Positions 21,790-33,155 are shown, counted from the first letter of the stretch. The stretch is DNA of 64,000 bases from Paramacrobiotus metropolitanus (GCF_019649055.1 NW_026570355.1:62001-126000); one strand, 5' to 3'. Made by a program: numbers and translations. The notes: generated from the sequence alone by a model not told the origin.

Positions 21790-23163
21790 TTTTTTTGTAC
21801 TTTTTTTGTGTTTTTGTACTAACTCTCGTGAAAACGCTTTATGCCGTGTGCGCACAAACCGGTCACGGATATACATATTGCGAATACAACTTAATTCCAG
21901 CAAAAGCCAACTATATAGGTAATAACAAAGCCTGCGCTGGTCGACACCAAAATTTTAATTTCGAACTTATTTCTTTGCGGACTGAAACGGTATATTAATA
22001 AAATGGGTGAACGCGTTGTCGTGGAAAAAAACCAGATTCGTTCTTTTCAAATTTTTGCTGTATAAGGTACACGCACACAGAAACAGCCGGCTGTTGTGCT
22101 GCACACTGTGGAAATTAATAGACTCTTGTAATCCATAAACCAAGCAAGCAAGCCTTCGGCGATGCAGAATTTTCCGAGGAGCGTAATATGCTACTAATTT
22201 CGCTGTCTGCTCTTCGTTTAACAAGCGATAATAACTGGTAAAATGCGCGGGTTGTACCCCTGGTTAATATTATTTTAACGAGTGGATATAACTCATATAA
22301 GTGTCAGCTATGCAGGTAACGTCACATATTTACATGCAGCTGAGACGAGAATATGCTGTTATTAAGCAAAGAACATTAAGCTATTCAGCCAAAGGGCTGA
22401 AGCAGCTTTAATGAGCTCGAAGGTAAATTTGCAGCAGTCATACGAGACCGTATTCCCCATTCACCGTGCAATATTAAGAGATTTTTGGCAGAATTTATAC
22501 TGTATGATCGAATTAAACATTTTTATCCTCTAAAATAATTATAAATCAGCTGCACATATTCAAGTGCAGACGAGGAGGCACTTTGGTGAGGTCGACAGCA
22601 TCCTGCCTACCTGATTTAAAATTTTAAATTGGTGAGTTTATGGGGACAACTAACAGTTAATGTTAATATTATTACTTCCACTTAAGACGAGAGGTACCCA
22701 GCATATGGTTAAATTGTCCACATCAAAATCTAACATACGGCGATATATCTTCCTTACCGGTTGAATAGCGATTATTTTTAGGAGTCGAAGCTAAAAATTA
22801 ATTTCCTCATTATTCTGGTAATGACCGTACAAAACGTCATAAAAAATCGTCAGATGACAGCCCAGTATCTAAGTGGCATACGGCATTAGTTAAATTAGCC
22901 GTACATCGACCACGGAGTGCAGACAAAAAATTAGCGCAAGGGGACGATATGTTGGGTACCACTCGTCTTAACCGGCAAAAGTGTATGGTTGCTCTACGAC
23001 ACGCTTGGTTAGCTGTAGCCAGTTTCATTCAGTAAAATGAGGCGTTACCGACTCCAGCACGTGTAACCCCGTGTTGTTAGTAGAGCTGAAAATAATCACA
23101 TCCATTTACAGTAAATAATAATTTTTGACGTGTATTTGACAGTAGTGCGCCATCAGTTTTGCA
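21790..23163. repeat. duplicated 5' flank of the GPCR gene, copy 1
   Basis: This stretch matches 35410-36432 over most of its length. Best conserved is 22150-22370 against 35700-35925, which starts GCAAGCCTTCGGCGATGCAG in both and is about 90 percent identical by eye. It includes the likely promoter of the receptor gene and no coding sequence that I recognise. Confidence 0.85.
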
Positions 23164-23557
23164 ATGGACAGCCTTAAAACCACCAATTCTTCGTCCCTGT
23201 CAGATATACTCAAAAAAATTTTCGCACCGGCCTCTCCGAACGACACTAAGGCCAGCTGGATCGACAAACTGGATGCAGATGAACTAAATTACCTGCGCTC
23301 CTTTACGAAATACCGCAGCCGATCTATACTGCGGACGAAATTCTCAATGTCTATGTGGCTTGTCGAGCTGTTTACTTTTGCCTGTTGATCCTGTGCACCG
23401 TGGGCAACGGACTGAATCTGGTGGTGTTGATTCGCAGCGTACCTACGTGGAAGACATCAGCGTGTCACTACATGATCGGGACGGCCGTTGCTGACATTCT
23501 GGCATTGTAAGTTAGCTGGCATATAATTTTCTTCATCACTATGTGGGAACGGCACAC

Positions 23558-25956
23558 CGCCCAACGCCAAAACCAAATTGGAAAAACGATGGTGATGACC
23601 ATCGTAAGAGGGCATTCCACGGTATTACAATAGTACTTTTACACTTTTCCCTGCGAATGTGGTCGAAATACAACCGTAAACCGACCCGTAGGAAATTTTC
23701 GACGGTAGAACGATCGATAGAACATTCATCGGAATTAACTACCGTAGTGAATTACGACGCCGGTACCACAGCTGGCTCAGCAACCGTAGTATTAATCGAG
23801 GGTAAAACTACCGTCGCCGGCGGATAGGGCGTACAGTTTGGCTTTGGCTGACCGGCAGTTACTTTGGTAATTTTGTTGGCGGTAAAGACGTAGTTATCAC
23901 CTAGTGGAGGTAGACGGGCATATCTTTCTTCTCTCGGTCACGTTACCGATGAGAAGGTACATAGTACATACCTAAATCCACTTTTTTTCGAAACATATTA
24001 CCTTAAATTCTGATAAATACAACTATAACTTTTCTATTTCACTTATTTCCCAAAAAAAAGCTTGAAATAACTCGTAATGCCAGAAAAGACCCATACAATG
24101 TGTCCCAGCCGAAGTGATGGCCAACAATATTCCTTCGGAATGCGGAGAAGGTAAGAAGCTCTGAGAACTCGTATAATTTACTCGTATAATTTTAAGTACT
24201 AAAATTACATATTCGAACATGCTGATGCTCATACATCATATTGTTAAATAATTATTAAATATTTTAGGTTACAGGAGAATATAATATACGTTTCTACTGT
24301 ACTGTAAGAATGAAAGTTATCGCTCTACTGTAGAATTTAATTAAAATTTCAAAGTTTTCTAAGAACTACATGGACTGCAGCCACCGGGTGCAAGGTTTTT
24401 GAAGTGATTTGCACTTTTTAGGGAAACTGGAAACGTTTTGGTATCTTCCACAGTCCGTGGCCTGAAACAGGGGAGTTCAAGCCAAGTAAGACTCATTTTA
24501 CTACTTACCGTAATTTTTCATGTTTACGAACAAATAACGGTGCCGGCGGTAAATGTCTTGCTTACTATTTTCAACACCAAAGAAAGTATTCCAACCTTTT
24601 CTTTAAACTAAAGGGCGTATATATCGCTATGCGGATGCAATATTTTTCGTCTAGACTAAAAATTGTTGTTGTTAGCACTTTACCGGCATTCTACGGCCAG
24701 AGTTGCCGTGTCCAAAACCACGGTTGTAGGCTGTACATGTAGCCAATATCCTGAATGCAACCCAGCCACTACGAACTAGGGGCGCCACCATACATTGCCA
24801 CCGTGTATTCGTATCCACGTCCTGCATCGCATTTGGCTGTAGCTCATCTGCTCATGTTTTTGATGTAGTTTTAACTTTTAAGCGATTTTTTTTTGGATTT
24901 AATCTATGCTAACCTTAAATTTCTCTGTTGCTGCAATCACTCTTCCATCTTGCTGGCGGTTTAAAGGTTGCTTAATACATCGACGATGAGGAGTCCTATA
25001 TTTAGTTAGGGTATGTGCAGTGTGTGAATTGCTGCCAATTTGGAAAGGGTATTACCAGTTGCAGGAGGAGTTTTTCAGGCAGAGCCCAAAAAATATGCGC
25101 TGCGCATCGCCTTTTCTTAAAGCAACACGCGCAATAACTTGCTTTTGTTAATACATAAATGTGAGATAAAGCACTGACATTACCGCTGGAACTACGCTAG
25201 CCTTTACGCTATCATTTAATTCGATCATTACAGTTATCGGATACTCGTATCCGGTAAATTATTTCACCGTCCTTGCGATACCCAGTGTCATTTTCATGTG
25301 TGAATGTTTGTTTTTTTAATTATTTTACAGAAATGCGCCAAGCTGAAATCTCGGATGAAGCGTGTGAACCTTTTAATCCATTTTTTCGGAAAAATATTCC
25401 TCTGCTCCGGAACACTGAACCAGTTTAAGCAGCCTATGGAACATTATTCCTGTTTTCGTTGTAACTCAGAGCTTTAAGGTCATGTTCGTGTTTTTGTGAG
25501 TTACTGTTTTACATAGCTAAGCCGAGAACTAGTGCATGGAATTTTGTTTGATTTGCATCAATAATTATCATTGTTGATTCACTAGTAATTTTCTGGAAGA
25601 GGTTGATAATTTTAAAGTTCCAATTCGAATAAAGATACTACCGTGTTACGACAATTTTTCCCGCCGAAGTATGAAATAGATATTGTACTAGAGTACGTAC
25701 GACTGTATTCCCACCGTAGAATGTCTGCTTCTCCACCGTATTACTACGGTAGTTGCGTAGCACAGTGCGCTGCGCTACCGTTACTAATTACGGCGGTTTC
25801 ACTACGGTTGATTTCAACCATGTTACGATGGTATTAACGAAGAGTCCCCGAGTGTCGCTACAATGAAGCAAACCATGTTCGTATTTTGATCGTATTACCG
25901 TCGTTTGCCAACACTCGTAACACCATAGTAACATGGTTCAGTTTTGGCGTTGGGCG
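23558..25956. mobile_element. candidate 2.4-kb non-autonomous element in intron 1
   Basis: CGCCCAACGCCAAAAC at 23558-23573 is repeated inverted, without mismatch, at 25941-25956. Inside both ends are many ACCGTA/TACGGT words, including a hairpin near 25745-25790 (GGTAGTTGCGTAG with CTGCGCTACC). There is no ORF of note. The copy 2 receptor intron lacks it. No clear target-site duplication was found. Confidence 0.5.
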
Positions 25957-26104
25957 ACAATTTGCTGACCGCTGTCTTGCTGACCGACAACTTGCTGACG
26001 ACTTTTTGGTGACCGAAAAAATGTCAACTTGACAATTTTTTAACAACTGGATGATCGACAAGTTGCTGAACGACAGCTTGCTGAAACCCGACAATCTGCT
26101 GACT
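25957..26104. repeat. TTGCTGACCGACAA dispersed minisatellite, locus 2
   Basis: The order of units (GACAATTTGCTGACC, CTTGCTGACCGACAAC, TTGCTGACGACT) matches 16298-16385 closely, so the block itself has moved or been copied. Confidence 0.8.
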
Positions 26105-26340
26105 GAATGAAACATAAATAAACATAAGAAAACATAAGAGACCATAAAAAAACGCAAGGAAAAATATGAAAAAATAATATAAACATAAGAAATACATATG
26201 ACAACATAAGAATAACAAAGGAAGTTATAAGAAAATGTGAGAAAGCATAAGAAAATATAAGAACACATAAGATATCAACCAATATAAGAAGCACAAGAGC
26301 AAAAGAAAAACATAAGAACCTAAGGCAAGCTAAGAAATCA
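26105..26340. repeat. purine-rich AACATAAGA degenerate repeat
   Basis: Many units of AACATAAGA and AAAATATAAGAA. A shorter similar run (GGAAAACATAAATAAGAAAAA) is at 31873. Hydrophobic ORFs on the minus strand here are translations of this repeat. Confidence 0.8.
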
Positions 26341-28647
26341 AGGTGAGCCAGGAAACCCAGAAAAATACACTAAAAAGCCAATAGACCTAGAAAGCAAACC
26401 GATAAGTAGGCTGTCGGTTAACAACATAGTTGCAACAAAACGTAAGGGCAAAACGTTGCAAAATTCTCGATTTTCGATTTTCTATAGTGGTATCTCAGCT
26501 TTTTGTTCGACTTACAGACTTTGTTATTGAAACGTTCTCAGGCTTACCTGGCTCTGTTAGGTTCTGAGAAAAGACTGATATACTTAGGTGGGTCAGCTTA
26601 AGTTATTTCTCTCCCGAGTCGTCTTTCTTTCGTTTTTTTTTTTGTTTTGGTAGATTCAGGGAAGTTTCTTCTTTTCGGAGTATTTTAAAATTTAAAAATC
26701 GGCTTACCCGTTTTAAAGTTATTTGCGTTATTAAAAACTTATGACAAAAGCAATTAAGCCACACCACACGAGCCACTGCACTACTCTGTACAGCGAAATA
26801 TCTGTAGTACCGACACCGACACTGCTGCAGTACCGACACACATGTGCGGCTTCAGTATTTCTTTATTGCAGCACAGCTGTAGCACCCGGATGGCGGTGAA
26901 CGCAGTCATTTTGGTGTACTGAACACGTACAACAAATGTTTAGGATGAAGAAGTGCTCCAGCCGCAGCAACTGTAGCCGCCGCAACTTCCCTGAATCCAC
27001 CAAAACAAAAAAGCGAAAGAAAGACGACTCGGGAGAGAAATGACTTGAGCTGGCCCACTAAAAAGTACAGATATGTTGTCCATTCACTTATCATAGTGGC
27101 TGACTTGAATGTAATTACGAGTAGTCTACGATTACCTATATCACATCGCAGTGGCGCTAACGACAAGTAACGTGACGTGCCGAAACACCTTGAATAGTTC
27201 AAGCCCACGTTTCTCAAATATCCCGCTTGCAGCGATCGAAAGGTTTCGGGAAGGGCTTGTAGGTAGGAACCGATGTACATTATACTTCCAAATGGTGTTA
27301 CTGTATACTAAATCCAAAAACAAATGCATAGCGCTATATGGCTGTGGATCCGTGGATGCAACATCTTTATGAAGTCCACGCAATACTGTTTTATGATTTT
27401 GCCGTGTTGTGATTGCCTGATGATGGCCCTGATCTGACTAGCTTGACTACAGTACAGTACGATTCGAACCCCATATAACCTGTTCTCTTGTGTTTTCGGG
27501 ATTTTGGCAACCGCAATCAACATGTGCGTCCGTTAAATTGTCACCTTGTACGCAATTGTGTTTTTCTAGATGGCTCGGTTTAACTTCATTTTTTGGGGAT
27601 CGTGGAGTGGGCGAGGACATGCAGAATGTAACGGCAGGAGGGGTCATCTTTGTGTCGTGGGTTTTGGATGTCTCGATGAATTTGTCCGATTGGTACATTC
27701 GTTTGAAATTCATATCTGATACTGTACTTATAATCTGTGAATACCCTTTCAGGATCCTGGTTATTTTCTCGTGGGAAAGGCTGCTTGTGATTATGAGCCC
27801 TTTCCGATTTCGATTTCTGCAGCTGGTTTCAGTGGCGCGCTTTACAATCGTCGTTCTGACCGTTTTATCGCTCGCATTGTACTCGTTTGATCTGGCACCA
27901 ATCTGCTGTGTATCCCTGAATAACCCCATCATGAGTTTCCCTGCCCATTACCCTGAATGGTATACGGTCTGGGACTCCATTAATACGAAAGGCTTGGTAT
28001 GTATTTGAGCTGGATCAATAAGCCCAAAGTTGTATGAAATAAAAAGGAAGTGGAAAACTACCATATTGACTCGTCCTGAGTAACACTCAAGCAGAACTGA
28101 ATGAGAACTCAAGCTGAACTGTATATTTTGTCAAAAATCTGAGTCGCTTACAAATCGGGATTAAAATGTGTTGTCTTGCCCAGTCTTAACTTTTGACTGT
28201 AAAATGTTTTAACTTTACGTTTTTAAATAAGGACAAAATTTGACCAGTATCCAGGGATGTCCGTCACTAAAAAGAAACCACAAAGTATTGAAATGTTGAT
28301 GTAACCAATAAGGGGCACGTTGCCGGAAACGGAAAACATAGCAGAAGTGTATTTGTTATGTGTTACACTTAATATTTATATCACCAATAACAATGAGTCG
28401 GTGCGGCCCTTTCGGGAGGAGCCGCATCGGCCCACTGTCTGGGTATTCACCCGCGATGGGCCGCGGCATGCCAATTGCTAGGTGACGAAAAAGAAGCGAA
28501 ATGTTGCTAGATAAACGAAAAATTCAATGAAAATTTACCGGATGTAAGTTCGAGCAATGCTTCCAATTTTTACAGCCTGTCTCGAATGTCCGTCTAATTT
28601 TTGTTGGCGTTTCCTGTGTTAGCGGCTTGCTTAATGACATCCGAGAG

Positions 28648-28655
28648 CGAAACAA
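28648..28655 (+). repeat. 8-bp direct repeat CGAAACAA, left of the foldback-like element
   Basis: The same eight bases occur at 32358-32365, immediately outside the other inverted end, as expected of a target-site duplication. Confidence 0.65.
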
Positions 28656-28663
28656 TAAGGCTA

Positions 28664-28848
28664 TAGCTATTTTGCCGCAGTATAACAATAGGGGTCAGAA
28701 TAGCCCTCAGGCTATTTTGCCGCACACTGCGCCGGAATAGCCAGTTGGCTATTTTGCCGCACTATGTTGGGCGAAATAGCTTGTTGGCTATTTTACCGCA
28801 TACTGTGTTAAAACAGCTCGTTAGCTATTTTGCCGCACTATGGACGGG
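28664..28848 (+). repeat. left long inverted repeat with palindromic sub-units
   Basis: Aligns to the reverse complement of 32182-32357 through several shared words (CAGTTGGCTATTTTGCCGCA; GCTTGTTGGCTATTTTACCG; TTTTGCCGCACTATGG), with an extra segment near the outer tip. Confidence 0.85.
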
Positions 28849-28856
28849 AATAGGAT

Positions 28857-28965
28857 GCTGCGTGCACGGGGAAACACGGATGTTGGCTGCGTGCACGGGT
28901 GACTACGCGGGCGTTGGCTGTGTGCACGGAGTTCAGGCACGGGTGTTGGCTGCGTGTACGGCATT
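28857..28965 (+). repeat. short tandem repeat of GTTGGCTGCGTGCACGGG
   Basis: Four degenerate units directly inside the left inverted repeat. Confidence 0.8.
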
Positions 28966-29130
28966 TTAATTTTGTGTTTTCTTTACGGTAACGTATTGGC
29001 TGATTTGAATCCATTTGATTCGGTTTTATGTTTCCCGATTTTTTTAACGTAATAGCATCTTGCGGTTTCTCACGTTTTATTCAGTCACAGCATTCCCGGT
29101 TTTCTGACATATGTTTTCTTGTGCCATAAT

Positions 29131-29407
29131 CTAGGAATAGTTACAGATACTTTTGTTTTGCGACTCAGAGTTTTTTCGACGCGGCTTGATGCTGGCGGTA
29201 ACGGTGTCAGTTACATGCTTCATAAGCGGCTGCCAGGTGAGTTCGCAACGGATCCAGCTCAAAAATGGCCGTCCATGATCCATCCCGAAAACGAACGTGG
29301 TAACCATGGCTATCACATTCCACTTCCCGCTGCTTTTGGCGTCTCTCACTTCGATTTTATGCCCTTCATCCAGTTTATAATCTTCTTCCAATTTTAAAAT
29401 ATAATAA
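29131..29407 (-). pseudogene. possible MBT/Tudor-like exon
   Basis: On the minus strand a strong acceptor (TTTCTTTTGTCTCAG) precedes an open frame of about 92 codons. The part YKLDEGHKIEVRDAKSSGKW followed by NVIAMV recalls the start of MBT repeats (GMKLEVRD..... VATV), which bind methyl-lysine. A downstream partner exon was not found. The similarity is short and by eye only. Confidence 0.27.
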
Positions 29408-29838
29408 TTCTGAGACAAAAGAAATCACCCGTGCCCCGCAGCCAACGCCCGTGCGGACCCAAAAAGTTCACCCATGCAAGCAGCCATATTTAAAAGCATT
29501 TTTGGTTATACCGCAAGTTAAGTTAGCACAGACGAGACAAGAGCCATTGTCGCCTTCGCCTGATGTAACCGTCCAAAACGACGAGTCGTCTCAGACGACC
29601 GCCGGTCGTTCTGGACGGTTGCACACGTCTGTAGCCAGCTGACACTTTAATCGGACCGCACTTAACGAAACGGACGAAACACCCTCCAGACACGCATGGA
29701 CAGCCAGCTGAAGAAGGGCGAGCATCACACACACCCGCTTGGTACCCCGGCGTCCCGGTTGACACTGCGGACCAAACCAAGCCGGTGAACGCACAATCCG
29801 GAGAACGGGTAGCGGAAACCGCAGTGGGTGGATCGTAA

Positions 29839-30435
29839 CCCGGCACGGCAGCCAGATCACCCGGCCCGGATGGAACGGACCAGCTTACACCAACGGTCAC
29901 TCGGCAGAGTTCGACCGAGAGCTCAGTCGACCGCTTCACGGTCGAGTCGACCATACCGTCGCCGGTCGACACTGTTCTGGTAGACGGCAGCCCGGAATCG
30001 ACACCGAAGGCGGACAGAACTCGACTCGACCCGAACGAACCGGTATTTCAGACGCCGGAAGGACAGCAGTTCCAGAAACTTAGCGGGCCGACGGACCATC
30101 ACCGATGGCACGATAAACGGACAGTCGGCCCATCTGGTAGTCCAATTAGCGGCCGCCCGGAACAAGATCGACCGGAAAAAGACAACCTTGGCGAAAAAGG
30201 ATGCGACTATTACCACTCTGAAACGGAGAATGCGGACATGGCAGAAGCCACCGACCGACTCCAGAAACAGGTGGACACTTTCGCGACCGAGAGCGTCAAC
30301 CTTAGGCAGGAGTGCAGCAAAAGAACCGAAGCGATAGAGATGCTACAGCCACAGCTTTGGACGGCAAAAAAAAGAAGGGACGCGAACAGTGAAAAGCTCA
30401 AAAAATCTCTGGTCGAGTCACCCGAGATCATGGCA
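29839..30435 (+). CDS. proline/serine-rich frame ending in a coiled coil (element-borne, unknown)
   Basis: This frame is open for 199 codons. The same frame is also open for about 65 codons before a stop at 29836, and for about 40 codons after the TGA at 30436. The first two thirds are Pro/Ser/Thr/Asp-rich and look disordered. From the ATG at 30238 the peptide (MAEATDRLQKQVDTFATES and onward) shows heptad spacing and charge typical of a coiled coil, and this pattern continues past the TGA (KALKQQTDVFLKYVNLEQEL). There is no ATG near the beginning, so it would need an upstream exon. It may be a gag-like or structural ORF of the host element, now broken. GC richness alone could keep frames open, so I am cautious. 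Confidence 0.35.
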
Positions 30436-30762
30436 TGAACCGTCAAAGCTCTGAAGCAGCAGACGGATGTATTTTTGAAATACGTCAACCTAGAACAGGA
30501 ACTGGGAACAACGATACACCGGACGGAACAATTTGAGAAAGAGTTGCCGGCTTGGAGACGAATCTGACGACATCCCGGCGCCGCGGAGTGCTACTCCGCG
30601 GCCTCTTGGTTCGGTGGGATTGAAGGACACGGCACCCCGGACTACCGATACGGCGAGACGGACGAACCCACCGGACGGACAGCCGAAACAGACTGGAACA
30701 GATAGAAGACTTCAAGATCGAACGCCGTCGCCGCACGAACCCATCCTGTGGGTTCGTGACCA

Positions 30763-31487
30763 GGCCGTTCCCGGCTGGGCCGTTCCCGGCTGGGCCGTTC
30801 CCGGCTGGGCCGTTCCCGGCTGGGCCGTTCCCGGCTGGGCCGTTCCCGCGCTGGGCCGTTCCCGCGCTGGGCCGTTCCCGCGCTGGGCCGTTCCCGCGCT
30901 GGGCCGTTCCCGCGCTGGGCCGTTCCCGCGCTGGGCCGTTCCCGCGCTGGGCCGTTCCCGCGCTGGGCCGTTCCCGCGCTGGGCCGTTCCCGCGCTGGGC
31001 CGTTCCGCGCTGGGCCGTTCCCGCGCTGGGCCGTTCCCGCGCTGGGCCGTTCCCGCGCTGGGCCGTTCCCGCGCTGGGCCGTTCCCGCGCTGGGCCGTTC
31101 CCGCGCTGGGCCGTTCCCGCGCTGGGCCGTTCCCGCGCTGGGCCGTTCCGCGCTGGGCCGTTCGTTCCCGCGCTGGGCCGTTCCCGCGCTGGGCCGTTCC
31201 CGCGCTGGGCCGTTCCCGCGCTGGGCCGTTCCCGCGCTGGGCCGTTCCCGCGCTGGGCCGTTCCCCGCTGGGCCGTTCCGCGCTGGGCCGTTCCGCGCTG
31301 GGCCGTTCCGCGCTGGGCCGTTCCGCGCTGGGCCGTTCCCGCGCTGGGCCGTTCCCGCGCTGGGCCGTTCCCGCGCTGGGCCGTTCCCGCGCTGGGCCGT
31401 TCCCGCGCTGGGCCGTTCCCGCGCTGGGCCGTTCCCGGCTGGGCCGTTCCCCGCTGGGCCGTTCCCCGCTGGGCCGTTCCCGGCTGT
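30763..31487. repeat. 17-bp minisatellite, about 43 units
   Basis: The unit is GCTGGGCCGTTCCCGCG, with length variants of 15-17 bases (TTCCGCG, TTCCCCG, TTCCCGG), the variants clustering at the two edges and in the middle. No frame on either strand contains a stop, giving spurious ORFs of 245-359 codons. Confidence 0.97.
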
Positions 31488-31492
31488 AAATG

Positions 31493-31547
31493 ATCGGTCG
31501 CTAAATCTGTCCAGTCAATGAATGACTGGACAGATTTAGCGACCGAT
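31493..31547. repeat. perfect hairpin, 25-bp arms, 5-base loop
   Basis: Bases 31493-31517 are the exact reverse complement of 31523-31547 (arm core CGGTCGCTAAATCTGTCCAG), with loop ATGAA. It sits directly at the end of the minisatellite. Confidence 0.95.
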
Positions 31548-32181
31548 TTGCGATATGCAAGCAAGCTAACGCTACACCGGAGAAGAAACTACATCTAACG
31601 CTTGGGGCAAGAAACGCCGGAGCAATACTTCGATGTCATGATGTTGCTCGGGTGAAACCATAAAATGCAGCGCTACAACCATCAGGCTCGGTGCCAAGCG
31701 CTCCAGGTTGGATGTTTTGTGCTGCTTGTTTGCTCCAGTTTATTGATTTCTCAATAAAGCTGCTTAAAATCGTTAGCCCTATGTTGTGCTGCCCATAACA
31801 GTACTGAAAGCCGGACTAAAACCGTCGACACATGGTTGCTTCGAAAATAAGTTTTAACTAGACTAACGGTTAGGAAAACATAAATAAGAAAAACCAACAA
31901 TATACCCTCAAGAAACTTAAGGATTACATAAGAAGACCAATGAAAAGCGCATCTTTTGGAAGGCGTAGGCGAATGCGTACCGCTCAATAGGCATAGGCGG
32001 AGGAGAAGGCGGAAGGCGAAGTCGAAGTCACTTCATAACCTCGATTTTGAGGTGGAGTGTCTCGTTGCTACGTAACGCTCTGTAAGGTTATGTTTAAAGT
32101 AAGTGACGCTTTTTTACAGAACGTTCGGCACTTTACCGTACAGAGCTCATTGAAAGTGCGCGGCGAAACTGGCTGCGATAA

Positions 32182-32357
32182 TAGTGATGCAAAATAGCCA
32201 ACTGACTATTTTGCCGACCATAGTGCGGCAAAACAGCTGAACAGCTATTTTAACGCAGTGTGCGGTAAAATAGCCAACAAGCTATTTCGACCACCTTAGT
32301 GCGGCAAAATAGCCAACTGGCTATTTAGCCGCAAACACTGCGGCAAAATAGCCACTT
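32182..32357 (-). repeat. right long inverted repeat with palindromic sub-units
   Basis: Partner of 28664-28848. It ends GCGGCAAAATAGCCACTT next to the second CGAAACAA at 32358-32365. Confidence 0.85.
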
Positions 32358-33126
32358 CGAAACAAATAATGACGGCCCAACCAAAGATTTCCAGCCAGAC
32401 TCTGCCCGACTTTTTTTAATTTTAAGATGTTTCTGACCGTGAGAAGCGGTCGGTAAGATGTAGAAAAAATGGGAAACAAGGATTCTGATCGCCATAACAC
32501 AACAACCAAGAAACTTTAAAATCTTAATTTCTATCGCTACAGTATACTTTAATGTGCCTGTTTTTGCAGATTGCGGTGCGCATCCTGACCTTTTTGCTGA
32601 TTCTTATTCCCACTGTAAGCCTGATTGTCTTTTTGGCATACCACCGACGGTCCAAATTTGGCCAGATGCGCCGCTTGCAGAAAGCTGCCTCAGCGTCGAC
32701 CTCTGCCAGCAAATCCTTATCCCAGCATGGGATCAACGTCATTCTGCTCAGCAGTGCCCTACTCTATCTCATCACGCGGACTCCATTGTTCTTCGACTTG
32801 TGTGCAACAGCGGCACCGCAGGACCATGCAATCTCTTATATCACCGATCAGAGCGTGCGGAATCTGGCGAGACCAATCATCCTTGTAGTAACACTCATGG
32901 GCTATTCGCTAAATTTCTACGTTTATTTGCTGACCGAGCGTCAATATCGAGGTCGTTTCATTGAGCTAGTGGCTCGTCCACCGCTCCGCCTTTGGCTGCC
33001 CAAAATATTCCATAACAACAGTAGTGGACAAACGGAAAGTGTGGAGTTAAGCGCTCGAGCTTCCACGCAGACCCTAGTGCCATGACGGTAGCACGTCAGT
33101 TCTCTAATCTGACCTCCGTTTTGCTT

Positions 33127-33155
33127 CCCGACAAATTGCTGACCAACATTTTGCT
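33127..33155. repeat. TTGCTGACC minisatellite, short locus 3
   Basis: Two units (GACAAATTGCTGACC and ACATTTTGCTGATT) just after the GPCR copy 1 stop codon. Confidence 0.55.

Larger units (their letters stand above)
28656..32357. mobile_element. foldback-like DNA element, 3.7 kb, in intron 3 of GPCR copy 1
   Basis: The ends (28664-28848 and 32182-32357) are inverted copies about 180 bp long, built of internal palindromic sub-repeats around AATAGCCAGTTGGCTATT and TTTGCCGCACTATG. Long inverted ends with internal repeats are the mark of Foldback-type elements. Eight-base direct repeats (CGAAACAA) flank it. The interior is GC-rich, unlike its surroundings. It holds an 18-bp repeat (28857-28965), a possible MBT-like minus-strand exon (29131-29407), a plus-strand reading frame with a coiled coil (29839-30435), a long 17-bp minisatellite (30763-31487) and a 25-bp-arm perfect hairpin (31493-31547). 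The homologous intron of copy 2 lacks all of it, so it arrived after that duplication. No transposase was recognised. Confidence 0.7.
23164..33085 (+). pseudogene. class A GPCR, copy 1: four exons, frameshift in exon 1
   Basis: Exons are 23164-23506, 27570-27692, 27753-27996 and 32570-33085. They parallel the intact copy at 36433 exon for exon and phase for phase. Compared with that copy, exon 1 lacks one base near 23302 (TCCTTTACGAA against TCCTTCTATCG), so the frame from ATG stops at 23388, before TM1. The shifted frame carries TM1 (VGNGLNLVVLIRS) and TM2. Exons 2-4 are open: MNLSDW, SWERLLVIMSPF in the DRY position, TM4, TM5, TM6 (GINVILLSSALLYLI), TM7 (YSLNFYVYLL) and a basic helix 8. A sequencing error would make the gene whole; otherwise it is a young pseudogene. 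Introns 1 and 3 (4.1 and 4.6 kb) are swollen by mobile elements, against 1.4 and 1.3 kb in copy 2. Confidence 0.75.

Noticed and set aside
25858-26294. Hydrophobic minus-strand ORFs resembling membrane proteins
   Set aside because: They cover the AACATAAGA purine-rich repeat; the complementary pyrimidine strand codes for Phe/Leu/Tyr/Ser runs by composition.
26100-26330. CRISPR-like regular repeats
   Set aside because: Units are degenerate, without unique spacers, and the genome is animal.
27490-28008. Single 172-codon ORF as one exon
   Set aside because: Alignment to copy 2 shows two exons with a 60-base in-frame intron; the open frame through the intron is chance.
30485-31564. Long ORFs of 245-359 codons on both strands
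   Set aside because: They are translations of the 17-bp minisatellite, which has no stop in any frame.
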